Shown here piece by piece: positions 7,351-14,310 of a stretch of DNA of 16,371 nt (position 1 is the first letter of the stretch; every line of letters starts with the position of its first letter). The stretch is from positions 1 through 16,371 of the forward strand of contig JAISCO010000011.1 in assembly GCA_031265535.1 (NCBI GenBank), read 5' to 3'. Under the pieces are notes generated by a model. It made no database searches. It worked only from the letters and a program-made list of their open reading frames with translations, and was not told the DNA's origin. This DNA comes from Spirochaetaceae bacterium (lineage in GTDB: Bacteria; Spirochaetota; Spirochaetia; Treponematales; Breznakiellaceae). The position numbers and the translations under genes were made by a program.

Positions 7351-7368
7351 TTCTGTAATAGACTTGTT

Positions 7369-7386
7369 CGGAAACTTCAGTTTCCG
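7369..7386 (+). terminator. Small hairpin after the lipoprotein cluster
   Basis: CGGAAAC pairs with GTTTCCG across loop TTCA, 18 bp past the stop codon. There is no T-tract behind it, so it may be an RNA 3'-end stabiliser rather than a terminator. Confidence 0.35.
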
Positions 7387-7463
7387 CAAGCCGCTGCTCG
7401 GTTACAAGCTATAAGAACGATGATAATAACATAACCTTTTCTATCCTTGTCGGCGGTTTTATC

Positions 7464-7680
7464 AGCAATTTTACTTTTATGAAACTTATGGTAAAAAGGA
7501 GAAATGAGCAGTTAGCAAATTAGCAATTAACAATTAGTAGTGAGTAATTAACAGTTAGCAATGAACAATGAGGAGAGATGAGGCACGGAGTGAAGGCCAT
7601 TTTGGGTATGTTAGCGCGGAGCGCAGGTAAACCGGCCTTGACAGAGGAATGAGCAATTAGCAATGAGGAGTGAGGAGTGA
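7464..7680 (+). repeat. Repeat mosaic: R3 block, heptamer arrays, partial R2
   Basis: About 7470-7500 (R3) matches 13748-13783 and 14319-14355 (core CAATTTTACTTTTA, then TTATGGTAAAAAGGA). A heptamer array fills 7508-7578: GCAGTTA, GCAAATTA (one 8-mer), GCAATTA, ACAATTA, GTAGTGA, GTAATTA, ACAGTTA, GCAATGA, ACAATGA, GGAGAGA. A partial R2 copy (R2c) covers 7583-7630. A second array covers 7646-7680: GGAATGA, GCAATTA, GCAATGA, GGAGTGA, GGAGTGA. No gene is supported between 7351 and 7831. Confidence 0.8.
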
Positions 7681-7690
7681 GCTGCCAGTT

Positions 7691-7777
7691 GCGTATGCCA
7701 AACGCCCTTTTCGGACTGAAAGCACGGAGTAAAGGACACTCACGGTATGTTAGCGCGGAGCGCATGTAACCCCGCTG
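7691..7777 (+). repeat. R2 repeat unit (R2d)
   Basis: Eighty-seven bases identical to 3710-3796 and in the same orientation. Its GAGCGCATG end faces the DHH gene, and the predicted -35 of that gene begins six bases past the repeat. Confidence 0.9.
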
Positions 7778-7782
7778 GCGGG

Positions 7783-7811
7783 TTTACGCAGGGGGGAATT
7801 TTCGATATAGT
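7783..7811 (+). promoter_or_regulatory. Promoter of the DHH phosphoesterase gene
   Basis: TTTACG (7783-7788), a 17-nt spacer, TATAGT (7806-7811). The spacer contains a G6 run (7791-7796). The implied leader is about 14 nt and includes GGAGG before the ATG at 7832. Confidence 0.55.
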
Positions 7812-7831
7812 ACAATACTGGAGGAAAGAAT

Positions 7832-8737
7832 ATGCGTTTAATTACAAGGTCTGATTTTGACGGCTTGGCTTGCGGAGCATTGCTGGAAGCCGTTGGGCTT
7901 GTTGACGATTGGCTGTTTGTACACCCAAAAGACATTCAAGACGGCTTAATTGACGCTACAAAAAACGACATTGTAGCGAATGTTCCGTACATAAAAGGCT
8001 GCGCATTATGGTTTGACCACCATTCAAGCGAGCAGGAACGGCTCGGTTCCAATATCAAGTTTGAGGGAGTTTCCAGGCCGGCTCCAAGCTGCACGCGTGT
8101 TATATACGAATACTATGGCGGGGACGCCAAATTGGGCAAGTTTGCCGAAATGGTAAAATATGTCGATAAACTGGATTCGGCAAATCTTACGATTGACGAA
8201 ATTATGCATCCCACAGGCTGGGTACTGCTTGGCTTTATCGCGGACCCGCGCACGGGTTTAGGCCGTTTCAGGGATTTTACCATCAGTAACTTTGACTTGA
8301 TGAAAAAACTGGCGAATGCCACGCTTGATAAACCCATCGCCGAGATACTGGCGATGCCGGACGTTAAAGAGCGGATAGAGGTTTATTTTGAGCAGAACGA
8401 TATGTTTATCAAGATGATAAAAGACCGCGCAAAAATTGATGGGAATGTTTTAATCGTTGATCTGCGCGGTATTGAAACCATACATGCCGGAAACCGTTTT
8501 ATCATCTATACACTGTTCCCGGAGCAAAATATCTCTGTTTGGGTGGTGGACGGCAAAAAAAATGTAAACTGTGTTATTACGGTTGGCTATAGCGTAATAA
8601 ACAAAACGGCAAAGGTTGATGTCGGCAGTCTGATGCTCAAGTATGGCGGCGGGGGGCATCATCAGGTAGGCGCCTGCCAGACGGCTTACGATGATACCGA
8701 TCGTATTATAAATAAGATTATCGCGGAACTGCACTGA
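7832..8737 (+). CDS. DHH-family phosphoesterase
   Basis: 301 residues, the length of compact DHH/DHHA1 phosphoesterases often labelled exopolyphosphatase-like; relatives include nanoRNases and pAp phosphatases, so the exact substrate is open. Visible catalytic motifs: RSDFDG at the N-terminus (Asp8, Asp10), FDHHSS with the signature Asp62-His63-His64, and a C-terminal substrate-binding motif GGGGHHQVGAC starting at 272. These residues bind two metal ions and the phosphodiester. The protein has no signal or membrane segment and should be cytoplasmic. ATG with GGAGGAAAG upstream. It is a single-gene unit between its own promoter and a strong terminator, converging on lgt. Confidence 0.88.
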   Translation: MRLITRSDFDGLACGALLEAVGLVDDWLFVHPKDIQDGLIDATKNDIVANVPYIKGCALWFDHHSSEQERLGSNIKFEGVSRPAPSCTRVIYEYYGGDAKLGKFAEMVKYVDKLDSANLTIDEIMHPTGWVLLGFIADPRTGLGRFRDFTISNFDLMKKLANATLDKPIAEILAMPDVKERIEVYFEQNDMFIKMIKDRAKIDGNVLIVDLRGIETIHAGNRFIIYTLFPEQNISVWVVDGKKNVNCVITVGYSVINKTAKVDVGSLMLKYGGGGHHQVGACQTAYDDTDRIINKIIAELH

Positions 8738-8775
8738 CATTTCACTGCGCTGACATTTCATGTGTCAAGACACTC

Positions 8776-8808
8776 CGGCTGCCGCTTTAACGCGGCAGCC
8801 GTGTTTCT
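8776..8808 (+). terminator. Intrinsic terminator of the DHH gene
   Basis: CGGCTGCCGC (8776-8785) pairs perfectly with GCGGCAGCCG (8792-8801), loop TTTAAC, followed by TGTTTCTCTTCT. It lies 38 bp past the stop codon, between two convergent genes, and could serve lgt less well from the other side. Confidence 0.8.
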
Positions 8809-8872
8809 CTTCTAAATCTTCATAAATTTTCTTAATTTCTTTCGGATATTGGCTCAATACACAATAGCCAGG

Positions 8873-9943
8873 TTATTTAAGTTTCTTTCTTAATTTCTTA
8901 CGGTTATTGCGTGCGGCTTTTTTTTCTTCGGGATTCTTTCCCGCGGGCGCTTCGGCGGACCCGGCCGGATAGAATATTACCGGCTTTTTGCCGGGCAGAT
9001 GTGAAAATAAAAGCATCATAAAAACAGCAAGCAGTATCATTCCCGCTGAAAAAATCTGCCCGGTAGAAAAACTGGTAAGCGGGTGCGCAAGCGCAAGCGG
9101 CATTTCGTTGGGGACAAGCTCCAGCCGGTAGCCTAAATCGCTGTCAGGCTCGCGGAAGTATTCAATGATAAAGCGTACTATGCCGTAGCCTAAAATATAC
9201 AGCGCGGTGATAAAACCTTTGAACGGTTTTTTGTTTCGTAATGACCAGCAGATAAGCCACAGAAATATGCCTTCAAAAAACGCTTCAAAAAGCTGGGTAG
9301 GATAGCGCGGAAGATTTACCATAGGCGATATACCGGACGCGCTTTGCGGAATTTGTATGCCGGTTTTTTCCGCGGCTTCCCGTACCCATGCTATGTTGGG
9401 TGAAAAACGTTCCGCATTGGGAAATATCATGCCAAATCTCCCTGTTGTAACCCGGCCGTACAATTCTCCGTTTATGAAATTTCCTATTCTGCCGAAGGTA
9501 TAGCCGAGCGGTATGGACGCGCAGAACATATCTCCGATCTCCCGCGCGTCATAACGGTTGATGACGCACCATAAAAGAGAGCCCAGCAAGCCGCCTATAA
9601 AACCACCGTGGTAGCTCATGCCCTGCAAACCGGTAAAGTGTCCGTTGCGGAACGGCCAAAAAACCAGCCAAGGCTGCCTGATATAAATATCACTTGTTTC
9701 ATACACAAGAGTCGCAAATAAACGCGCCCCCAAAAGCAGTCCAAGGATCGACCAAAAAAACAGGCTGGAAACCTGATCTTCCGTCATAGGGAAGTTTCTC
9801 TCGCGTACTTGTCTGCGGTATACGATAAATGCGGCGGCAAACGCGACAATATACATCAAGCCATACCAGCGTACCGGAAGCCCGGGTATTATCTCCGGTT
9901 TAAGCCACTCTGGAAATTTAACGGCCAGCGGCATAAATTTCAT
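8873..9943 (-). CDS. lgt: Prolipoprotein diacylglyceryl transferase
   Basis: A 356-residue integral membrane enzyme that transfers diacylglycerol from phosphatidylglycerol to the lipobox cysteine of prolipoproteins, the first step of lipoprotein maturation. The family signature GRIGNFINGELYGR is at 151-164, and MSYHGGFIGG (109-118) carries the conserved His. PTQLFEAFFEG and a late RFIIEYFREPD segment also match the family. The C-terminus has a basic tail (KKAARNNRKKLRKKLK), longer than in E. coli. I chose the ATG at 9943: AAGGA lies six bases upstream, whereas the TTG two codons earlier would touch that site. At least two intact lipoproteins and one broken one in this window are its likely clients. 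A small hairpin (9959-9979) lies in its leader. Confidence 0.95.
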   Translation of the reverse strand: MKFMPLAVKFPEWLKPEIIPGLPVRWYGLMYIVAFAAAFIVYRRQVRERNFPMTEDQVSSLFFWSILGLLLGARLFATLVYETSDIYIRQPWLVFWPFRNGHFTGLQGMSYHGGFIGGLLGSLLWCVINRYDAREIGDMFCASIPLGYTFGRIGNFINGELYGRVTTGRFGMIFPNAERFSPNIAWVREAAEKTGIQIPQSASGISPMVNLPRYPTQLFEAFFEGIFLWLICWSLRNKKPFKGFITALYILGYGIVRFIIEYFREPDSDLGYRLELVPNEMPLALAHPLTSFSTGQIFSAGMILLAVFMMLLFSHLPGKKPVIFYPAGSAEAPAGKNPEEKKAARNNRKKLRKKLK

Positions 9944-9983
9944 ACACAATCCTTAATAGAGCGGTCCGAAAACCGGCTCTTAT

Positions 9984-10262
9984 AACAGCAGTTTTACTTT
10001 TAGCGCTAAAAGTAAAACTGCCGCCTAACTGTTGCTCTGTCCACTATCCGCCTGTTAATGGGCGGGGGTAGCACAAAACAGTGCGGTGCACTGTTTTGCC
10101 TGACGTTTTGCCGCCTGCTTTACCCCATAAGAAAGGACAAGACCGCAAAAGCAAAACCTTTGTAGCGAGGGGTCGGCAACTACGTTGCCGCGCAGCGACA
10201 AAAAATTTATCATAAAAACTTCAAAATTTTAACGGTTTAAGATAAATGCGCTCCCCCTTTTT
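9984..10262 (-). repeat. Dispersed repeat R1, copy 2 (long form, inverted)
   Basis: Reverse-complement counterpart of 171-340. Relative to that copy it has an extra 121 bp (10073-10193) set cleanly between shared blocks. The extra block contains a hairpin CAAAACAGTGC/GCACTGTTTTG (10074-10084 with 10088-10098) and a second one, CGGCAAC/GTTGCCG (10174-10180 with 10184-10190). It fills most of the 389-bp gap between lgt and the minD-like gene. No gene is seen inside. Confidence 0.8.
9989..10020. repeat. Perfect 32-bp palindrome closing R1 copy 2
   Basis: Base-for-base the same palindrome as at 303-334. It lies 46 bp upstream of the lgt start codon, so it may also affect lgt expression. Confidence 0.9.
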
Positions 10263-10263
10263 C

Positions 10264-10330
10264 AAGTAAAAAGTAAAAGATAAAAAGTTCCCTGCTAACT
10301 GCTAATTGTTAATTGCTCATTCCTAATTGC
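10264..10330 (-). repeat. Heptamer arrays between R1 and the minD-like gene
   Basis: On the plus strand: AAGTAAA, AAGTAAA, AGATAAA, AAGTTCC (10264-10291), then after a 4-nt phase break TAACTGC, TAATTGT, TAATTGC, TCATTCC, TAATTGC (10296-10330). It ends two bases before the stop codon of the neighbouring gene. Confidence 0.75.
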
Positions 10331-10332
10331 CC

Positions 10333-11472
10333 TTATAATTTATAGCCTTGATTAACAGCCTTTGATAATTTGTGTTTTAAAAACACATTTTCTTTTTTAA
10401 TTTTATTTATTTCTATTTGCTGGGTCTTTACAGTTTCAATAAGATCGCTCTGCGACAGCACTCCGGAATGTAACAGTTCTTGGACGTACTCTTTTTTGTT
10501 TTCAAAATCAATTTCAGCCTCAACCGCGGCTTCCTGATAGCTGTCGTCAACCGTCGAGATCGCTAATGGCGCCGCATTCTCCGGTAATTGGAGTATTTTG
10601 TCCGCTATACGGTAGATCGCCTGCGACAGTACGGAATTTGGTTTATACAGCACGATAGGAAGGCGGGACGCGAGACTCGTGTCTTGAATGTTGTCGCGGT
10701 ATATCACGCCCAGATGTTCTACTTTAAGTCCCAAATAGGCTTCGCATGACCGGCGTATCTTCATGGCAACTTCGGAATCGCCGGGGGAATCCAGCATATT
10801 CAGAATAAGACGCGGCTGGAAATTGTCCATAGACGCCTTGAATTTTTGGTAAGAGGACGGATCGCGCTGTTCTATTTCTTCCAGCATCTTGGGCAGGTAG
10901 AGCATTTTTAACCCCGACCCTTCCTTGCGCAGTTGTTCAAGATAGTCATAAGCGGGAGTCCCCTTCTTAAAGGCGCTGTACATAAGGCGGAAAACCGCGT
11001 TTTTCAGGAAAACATAGGCGTTCAATGTGGCGGTAACGGCGGGAGAACTGACAATAATCCCTTGTCCGGACAGTAAAAAGAAATCCAAAATGGATTGATG
11101 TGTGCCCGCGCCCAGATCAAGTATCAAAATATCCGCGTCAATAGACATCAGGCGGCGGGCAAGCATATTCCGCTGGGATGCTTTAAGGTTTGCCGCCCCC
11201 GGAATTTCGGCGTCGCCCGGAATAAAACTCAAATTCGGTATGTCGGTCTTTGCTATAATCGTTGAAAAATCAATCTTGGGATTGTTAAGAAAAGAGCCTA
11301 TGCTGGCACCCGGTTTTTGATGTCCAATGACAAGATGCAGATTCGAAGCGCCAAGGTCCAAGTCTGCCAGCACAACTTGTTTGCCGGCCTGAGCAAACGC
11401 TACCGCCAAATTCGCGGCTGCCAGCGATTTGCCAACCCCCCCCTTCCCGCTCGCAATCGGAATAATCCGCAT
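10333..11472 (-). CDS. MinD/ParA-family ATPase linked to flagellar switch genes (FlhG-like)
   Basis: 379 residues. The deviant Walker A motif SGKGGVGKS (8-16), with signature lysines 10 and 15, is followed by ADLDLGASNLHLVIG (36-50) and a Walker-type segment ADILILDLGAG (113-123), all as in MinD/FlhG proteins, which dimerise on ATP and often work at membranes. After the ATPase core (to about residue 290) comes an extension of roughly 90 residues, ending in a Lys/Glu-rich probable coiled coil (IETVKTQQIEINKIKKEN region). The N-terminal FlhG helix with a DQAxxLR motif is absent. It follows fliY by 5 bp, in an operon fliM-fliY-this gene. In Bacillus, FlhG binds FliM/FliY and helps set flagellar number and position; a like role here is inference from family and context. 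A general chromosome-partition ParA is less likely. Confidence 0.85.
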   Translation of the reverse strand: MRIIPIASGKGGVGKSLAAANLAVAFAQAGKQVVLADLDLGASNLHLVIGHQKPGASIGSFLNNPKIDFSTIIAKTDIPNLSFIPGDAEIPGAANLKASQRNMLARRLMSIDADILILDLGAGTHQSILDFFLLSGQGIIVSSPAVTATLNAYVFLKNAVFRLMYSAFKKGTPAYDYLEQLRKEGSGLKMLYLPKMLEEIEQRDPSSYQKFKASMDNFQPRLILNMLDSPGDSEVAMKIRRSCEAYLGLKVEHLGVIYRDNIQDTSLASRLPIVLYKPNSVLSQAIYRIADKILQLPENAAPLAISTVDDSYQEAAVEAEIDFENKKEYVQELLHSGVLSQSDLIETVKTQQIEINKIKKENVFLKHKLSKAVNQGYKL

Positions 11473-11477
11473 CAGCC

Positions 11478-12554
11478 TTACCCTACTTCGGACAGGCGTT
11501 CTTGCGGGGATATGATCTCAGTTACGCGCACACCAAAGTTTTCATCAATGACTACGACTTCACCTTTTGCTATCAATTTATGATTCACGAGTATATCTAC
11601 AGGTTCACCGGCTAGTTTATCAAGCTCTATTATGGTGCCTTCTCCCATCATCAATATTTCTTTTATCAATTTCCTTGTGCGGCCAAGTTCAACAGTCATC
11701 TCCATGTAAACATCCATCAAGAGACCGATGTTGCCTTGTTCATGCGCGCCTGTCTGATAATTCAGATTCGGAAATTGAACAGGCTGCATAAAACTGCTTC
11801 CCGCCGGAGTGTTCCCGCCATACATGGCGCCGCCGCCCATTGCGCCGGCATTACCCATTGCGCCGCCGCCGCCGCTCATTGCGCCGTTTTGAGCCGCGGC
11901 TCCAGCCGGCGGCGTGTTCAAAGCCGCGGCTATAGCCTGCGCGACGGATGGCCCAAATATCTCCCAAATCTTTTGCGGAACGCCATCGCCCATGTCAACG
12001 TTATATGCGGCAACGACAAAATTACCGGAAGGCATGGCTACGGCCGCCTTGGGGATGTTTACCGCCTCCGGAGAAGCCGAAGCTATGGATTTGTTACCGG
12101 TTTTACCGGATAAAGCCGTTATCTCTGTGCCGGACATCTGCGAAACAGATTCCGCTATAACGGACATTGCCATTTCATCAAGTGTGATGTTTTCTTCTTT
12201 GTTCATTAGACTGGCAATGCTTTTAGCGGTATCTTCTGTCATTACAAACAAATGCTCGCCCGGAAAACCGGCGGTAAAATCAATTTTTACAGAAGTTACA
12301 ATATCCGGAATTTCGTTCAAAAAAGCATCGCGGCTTGTTTCAAAAACGGAAGGGCCGGAAAAGTTTACCGTCCCACCGGTCATCATGGAAATTACGTTTG
12401 ATTGAGACGCGATTGTAGTTTTAAGGAAACTCTCAATGACGGCTGTTTCGTTTGAGTTGCCACCGCCGCCGCCGCTGCCCGCACCGCCTTCCCCGCCGCT
12501 TCTGCCGGAAAGCAGAGCGTCAATCTCAGCTTGAGAAAGAGCGCCATCGCTCAT
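11478..12554 (-). CDS. fliY: Flagellar motor switch protein FliY (FliN-type C-terminus)
   Basis: 358 residues. The N-terminus has ALSQAEIDALLSG, the same kind of CheY-P-binding peptide as FliM. Residues about 35-205 form a CheC-like domain. A Gly/Ala/Met-rich linker (about 214-250) leads to a C-terminal SpoA/FliN domain (about 275-350; VELGRTRKLIKEILMMGEGT ... AKGEVVVIDENFGVRVTEI), which polymerises at the base of the C-ring. Length fits FliY, not the ~100-140-residue FliN. In the first CheC-type motif (S-x3-E-x2-N in active proteins) I read Ser131, Glu135 and Ser138, so the expected Asn appears replaced and CheY-P phosphatase activity may be reduced. The start codon overlaps the fliM stop (ATGA), implying coupling. 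A fliN label would also be acceptable. Confidence 0.92.
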   Translation of the reverse strand: MSDGALSQAEIDALLSGRSGGEGGAGSGGGGGNSNETAVIESFLKTTIASQSNVISMMTGGTVNFSGPSVFETSRDAFLNEIPDIVTSVKIDFTAGFPGEHLFVMTEDTAKSIASLMNKEENITLDEMAMSVIAESVSQMSGTEITALSGKTGNKSIASASPEAVNIPKAAVAMPSGNFVVAAYNVDMGDGVPQKIWEIFGPSVAQAIAAALNTPPAGAAAQNGAMSGGGGAMGNAGAMGGGAMYGGNTPAGSSFMQPVQFPNLNYQTGAHEQGNIGLLMDVYMEMTVELGRTRKLIKEILMMGEGTIIELDKLAGEPVDILVNHKLIAKGEVVVIDENFGVRVTEIISPQERLSEVG

Positions 12555-13594
12555 AACAATTCCTCCCCTTCGGAAATAAGCTCTTCAAAGTCGTCCTGTT
12601 CAATATCCGCTATTTTTCTTGTAATCTGAACAGCCGCCTTCCTGCCAACCACACCGGGCCGGCAAAGAAACTTTTGTCTGCCGCCTATTGTAATGGCAAA
12701 TGGATCGCTTACTTTAACATTGTAAAGCCGCACCACATCCCCCGCCCGCAAAGACAGCACGTCGCGTACAGGAACTTGTATGGTTCCAATTTCAGCAACT
12801 ACATTAACATCGACTTTTACCAATTTTTCTTTAAGGATATTAAGATTCTCAGGGTTTGCCCCCTGTCGGACATTCGAATACCAAAATTGTGCCGATAGTT
12901 TGCTTATTATAGGCTCTATCGTAAGGTAGGGTATGCAAAAGTTCATCATTCCCTCAACCTCGCCCACCTTTGTTTCCAATGTTACCAGCACTACCATTTC
13001 CGTCGGGGGTACTATCTGGGCAAACTGTGGATTTGTGTCAATTTGTCCTAAGCGTGGACGTAAATCTATCACCTGTGCCCACGCTTCGCGCATATTTCCA
13101 AGGATACGCACTATGATGCCTTCCATAACGGATTGTTCAATATCCGTCAATTCGTGCTGCTGTTGCTGCTGCTTCTTTGCGCCTTCATCTTTAGCCCCAA
13201 ACAGGCGGTTAATTATGGAAAATGTAATGCCAGGGTCTATTTCCAAAACCGCGTTGCCTTTGAGCGGATCCATGTTGATAATCGCAAGGGTTGTAGGCGT
13301 GGGCAGAGAGCGAATAAATTCTTCGTAGGTAAGCTGGTCAACCGTAGCTACGTGTACGTGTACCAGTGTCCGCAGATTTGCCGAAAGCGCCGTCGTAGTA
13401 AGGCGCGCAAAGGTTTCGTGCATTATCTGCACTGTCCTTATTTGTTCTTTAGAGAATTTATCGGGGCGTTTGAAATCATATATCTTTACTTTGCGGGTAT
13501 CGGCAATGGGTTTATATTCTTCGGTTTCAAGTCCGCCCGCGCTTATAGAGGTAAGAAGTTGATCTATTTCGTCCTGAGAGAGAACTTCAGTCAT
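12551..13594 (-). CDS. fliM: Flagellar motor switch protein FliM
   Basis: 347 residues, normal for FliM. The CheY-P-binding peptide VLSQDEIDQLL occupies residues 4-14. The middle CheC-like domain includes FARLTTTALSANLRT and VDQLTYEEFIRSLPTPT, and a SpoA domain occupies the C-terminal third (KVDVNVVAEIGTIQVPVRDV to FLCRPGVVGRKAAVQI). An unusual Q5 tract (142-146) sits in a surface loop after RLFGAKDEGAKK. The frame stays open 66 codons further upstream to 13792, but those codons are R2/R3 repeat sequence, so I start at 13594, where FliM homology begins. The ATG has only a weak AAAGA before it. FliM couples CheY-P binding to motor rotation and shares an operon with fliY and the MinD-like gene. 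Confidence 0.95.
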   Translation of the reverse strand: MTEVLSQDEIDQLLTSISAGGLETEEYKPIADTRKVKIYDFKRPDKFSKEQIRTVQIMHETFARLTTTALSANLRTLVHVHVATVDQLTYEEFIRSLPTPTTLAIINMDPLKGNAVLEIDPGITFSIINRLFGAKDEGAKKQQQQQHELTDIEQSVMEGIIVRILGNMREAWAQVIDLRPRLGQIDTNPQFAQIVPPTEMVVLVTLETKVGEVEGMMNFCIPYLTIEPIISKLSAQFWYSNVRQGANPENLNILKEKLVKVDVNVVAEIGTIQVPVRDVLSLRAGDVVRLYNVKVSDPFAITIGGRQKFLCRPGVVGRKAAVQITRKIADIEQDDFEELISEGEELL

Positions 13595-13600
13595 ATCTTT

Positions 13601-13629
13601 ATTGTCACAAAAATTTACCCCCCCGTCAA
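13601..13629 (-). promoter_or_regulatory. Possible promoter abutting fliM
   Basis: On the minus strand TTGACG (13629-13624), a 17-nt spacer and GACAAT (13606-13601). The spacer opens with six Gs which, with the last base of the -35, form a G7 run (13624-13618). The -10 lacks the usual first T. The predicted start is at the fliM ATG, implying a leaderless message. Read-through from rnf is an alternative source of fliM mRNA. Confidence 0.4.
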
Positions 13630-13635
13630 TCCCCC

Positions 13636-13809
13636 CATTTGCCATGGAGGCACATGCGCTCCGCGCCGGCATTCCGAAAGCGGCCCTTACTTTGTGCCGT
13701 CGGGTACGAAAACGGCGGTTGGCATACGCGCCTGCCAGCGCCCCATCGGCAATTTTACTTTTAGAAAATTTATGGTAAAAAGGAAGGGACAAAGAAGTAA
13801 GAGGTAAAA
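13636..13809 (-). repeat. R2e plus R3 block upstream of fliM
   Basis: 103 bp of R2 (13636-13738; CCATGGAGGCACATGCGCTC at one end, GGCATACGCGCCTGCC at the other), then the R3 block and two heptamers (GAAGTAA, GAGGTAA). The whole 174 bp is nearly identical to 14208-14381, at a constant offset of 572. Read on the minus strand its GAGCGCATG end faces fliM. It supplies the false 66-codon N-terminal extension of the fliM frame. Confidence 0.85.
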
Positions 13810-13868
13810 AGGAACAATTAGCACGGATGAAGATTTTTTACCTTTTACTTATTCCTTTTTACTTGAAT
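13780..13868 (+). repeat. Two opposed heptamer arrays
   Basis: Purine-class heptamers AAGGAAG, GGACAAA, GAAGTAA, GAGGTAA, AAAGGAA (13780-13814) are followed by pyrimidine-class TTTTTTA, CCTTTTA, CTTATTC, CTTTTTA, CTTGAAT (13834-13868). The arrays are near inverted repeats: GTAAAAAGGAA (13804-13814) pairs with TTCCTTTTTAC (13852-13862). Confidence 0.7.
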
Positions 13869-14103
13869 AACAGCGGGTCTTACATACGCTCCGCGTTAGC
13901 GTTTTGCCGCCGCTCGCTGGCGGCGGAACGGCGTTCACCCTGATAGCGGCGTTCAAAGTTTTACCTTTAATCCTATAATTCGTGTTAATTCGCGTAATTT
14001 GTGGCTCATATTCTGATTCAGGAGGGGTGCGCTGTTTCCCCGCATCATCGCAAACCGTTGCCTAATAGTCGCGCCCCCCTGTCTACAGCCCGCCTACGGC
14101 GGC
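13869..14103. other. Gene-free spacer with R2 fragment
   Basis: 13883-13900 (CATACGCTCCGCGTTAGC) is the exact reverse complement of the end of R2b, so it is a fragment of that repeat. A GC-rich hairpin GCCGCC/GGCGGC lies at 13906-13924. Nothing I would call a gene in 13870-14103. Confidence 0.5.
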
Positions 14104-14310
14104 CATTTGCCATGGAGGCACATGCGCTCCGCGCCGGCATTCCGAAAGCGGCCATTACTTTGTGCCGTCGGGTACGAAAACGGCGGTTGGCATACGCGCC
14201 TGCCAGCCATTTGCCATGGAGGCACATGCGCTCCGCGCCGGCATACCCAAAGCGGCATTTACTTTGTGCCGTCGGGTACGAAAACGGCGCTTGGCATACG
14301 CGCCTGCCAG
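14104..14310 (-). repeat. Tandem pair of 103-bp R2 units (R2f, R2g)
   Basis: R2f (14104-14206) and R2g (14208-14310) are separated by one base, giving a 104-bp period. Both match R2e with a few substitutions. The orientation on the minus strand is the same as R2e. Open frames across this stretch, on both strands, merely translate the repeat twice. Confidence 0.88.

Noticed and set aside
9944..9949. TTG start for lgt two codons upstream of the ATG
   Set aside because: The TTG directly abuts the AAGGA ribosome binding site with no spacing. The ATG at 9943 has a proper six-base gap.
14104..14310. CRISPR-like array
   Set aside because: Units are 103 bp with one base between them and no variable spacers. 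The heptamer arrays likewise have no spacer structure, and no cas genes are present.
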